Shown here piece by piece: positions 63,694 through 64,000 of a DNA stretch of 64,000 nt. Made by a program: the position numbers and the translations under genes. How positions within the stretch are numbered: position 1 is the first letter of the stretch; each line of letters starts with the position of its first letter. Source of the stretch: Geothrix sp. SG200 (lineage in GTDB: Bacteria > Acidobacteriota > Holophagae > Holophagales > Holophagaceae); contig NZ_JAKZFR010000003.1 in the NCBI RefSeq assembly GCF_022808935.1, forward strand, positions 62,001-126,000, read 5' to 3'. The notes below the pieces were generated by a model. It was not told the origin of the DNA. It saw only the letters and a list, made by a program, of their open reading frames with translations, and made no database searches.

Positions 63694-64000
63694 ATGTCCA
63701 CACTCGCCATGCCCGAAGCCGCCCACGCGACGGAGGGCTACACGCCCAAGCACAAGATCCGGTTCGTCACGGCCGCCAGCCTCTTCGACGGCCACGACGC
63801 GGCCATCAACATCATGCGGCGCATCATCCAGGCCACGGGCTGCGAGGTGATCCACCTGGGCCACAACCGCTCGGTGCAGGACATCGTGGAGACGGCCATC
63901 CAGGAGGATGCCCAGGGCATCGCCCTCTCCAGCTACCAGGGCGGCCACGTGGAGTTCTTCAAGTACATGGTGGACCTGCTCCGGGAGCGGGGCGCCGGCC
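63694..64000 (+). CDS. icmF: Fused isobutyryl-CoA mutase (IcmF) / methylmalonyl-CoA mutase-like, 5' part
   Basis: Only the first 102 codons are in the window. The sequence [80 protein letters not shown] is a B12-binding domain with the cobalamin histidine in DGHDAA. In IcmF this domain comes first, followed by a MeaB-like GTPase and the mutase barrel; in ordinary methylmalonyl-CoA mutase it comes last. An N-terminal B12 domain therefore points to IcmF. It isomerises isobutyryl-CoA and butyryl-CoA (or related acyl-CoAs). GGGGGGA precedes the ATG. Confidence 0.88.
   Translation, partial: MSTLAMPEAAHATEGYTPKHKIRFVTAASLFDGHDAAINIMRRIIQATGCEVIHLGHNRSVQDIVETAIQEDAQGIALSSYQGGHVEFFKYMVDLLRERGAG

Overview
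The window is a chromosomal segment of about 70% G+C from a free-living, Gram-negative-type bacterium. It carries a LolA-like protein, many lipoproteins and outer-membrane proteins, DUF4388 and FHA signalling genes, and the start of an IcmF-type fused acyl-CoA mutase. The style (dense, short gaps, many ATGA/TGATG overlaps, frequent GTG/TTG starts) fits Acidobacteriota, most likely class Holophagae (Geothrix/Holophaga relatives). That assignment is inference; no rRNA or tRNA gene is present to confirm it.

Layout. 1-4.8 kb: the C-terminal part of OxyR, a compositionally odd cytochrome c gene with an AT-rich leader, thiG, a rhombosortase with its probable target lipoprotein, a divergent TetR regulator with palindromic operators between them, and an RBBP9-type hydrolase. 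4.8-13.3 kb: a lysine (L-box) riboswitch leads an eight-gene succinylase-route lysine/diaminopimelate operon, dapE-asd-lysC-dapB-dapA-dapD-aminotransferase-lysA. The ninth gene, a divergent dapF, lies at 50.8 kb. 13.3-23.1 kb: an Ada-like alkyltransferase, a flavin reductase, a minus-strand run of MBL hydrolase, LolA-like, zinc-ribbon/FHA and TPR genes, a GNAT, a CPBP protease, and an acyl-CoA carboxylase beta subunit. 23.2-33.8 kb: an aspartase fused to a cyclic-nucleotide-binding domain, transaldolase, thyX, a class V aminotransferase, a DUF5916 outer-membrane protein, DUF192, a degenerate metallophosphoesterase, an esterase and a TSUP transporter.

33.9-45.0 kb is one long minus-strand run: Ser/Thr kinase, rnc, a HisA-like protein with altered active site, a repeat protein, then lipoprotein, ECF sigma factor, anti-sigma-like membrane protein and TPR protein, followed by an MsbA-type ABC exporter and queA. 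45.1-57.6 kb: a DUF4388/TPR protein, upp, a striking open frame joining an apparently inactive indole-glycerol-phosphate-synthase (TrpC) fold to a histone H1-like Lys/Ala/Pro tail that has its own ribosome binding site, then eno-ftsB-dapF-parA-parB-accD-folC, a CDF transporter, a flavin reductase, and yjbQ beside the relic tail of a second yjbQ. 57.7-64 kb: a secreted PKD protein ending in a clear terminator, DUF1573, HtrA-like protease, TPR protein and the 5' end of icmF.

The genes touch a few common themes. Aspartate feeds lysine and peptidoglycan precursor synthesis under riboswitch control and is also degraded by the cNMP-linked aspartase. The acyl-CoA carboxylase and icmF suggest propionyl/branched acyl-CoA metabolism. 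The most unusual items are the pseudo-TrpC/histone frame, the L-box in front of a whole lysine operon, the rhombosortase pair with its operators, the cNMP-aspartase fusion, and the yjbQ relic whose last codons now form a neighbour's ribosome binding site.
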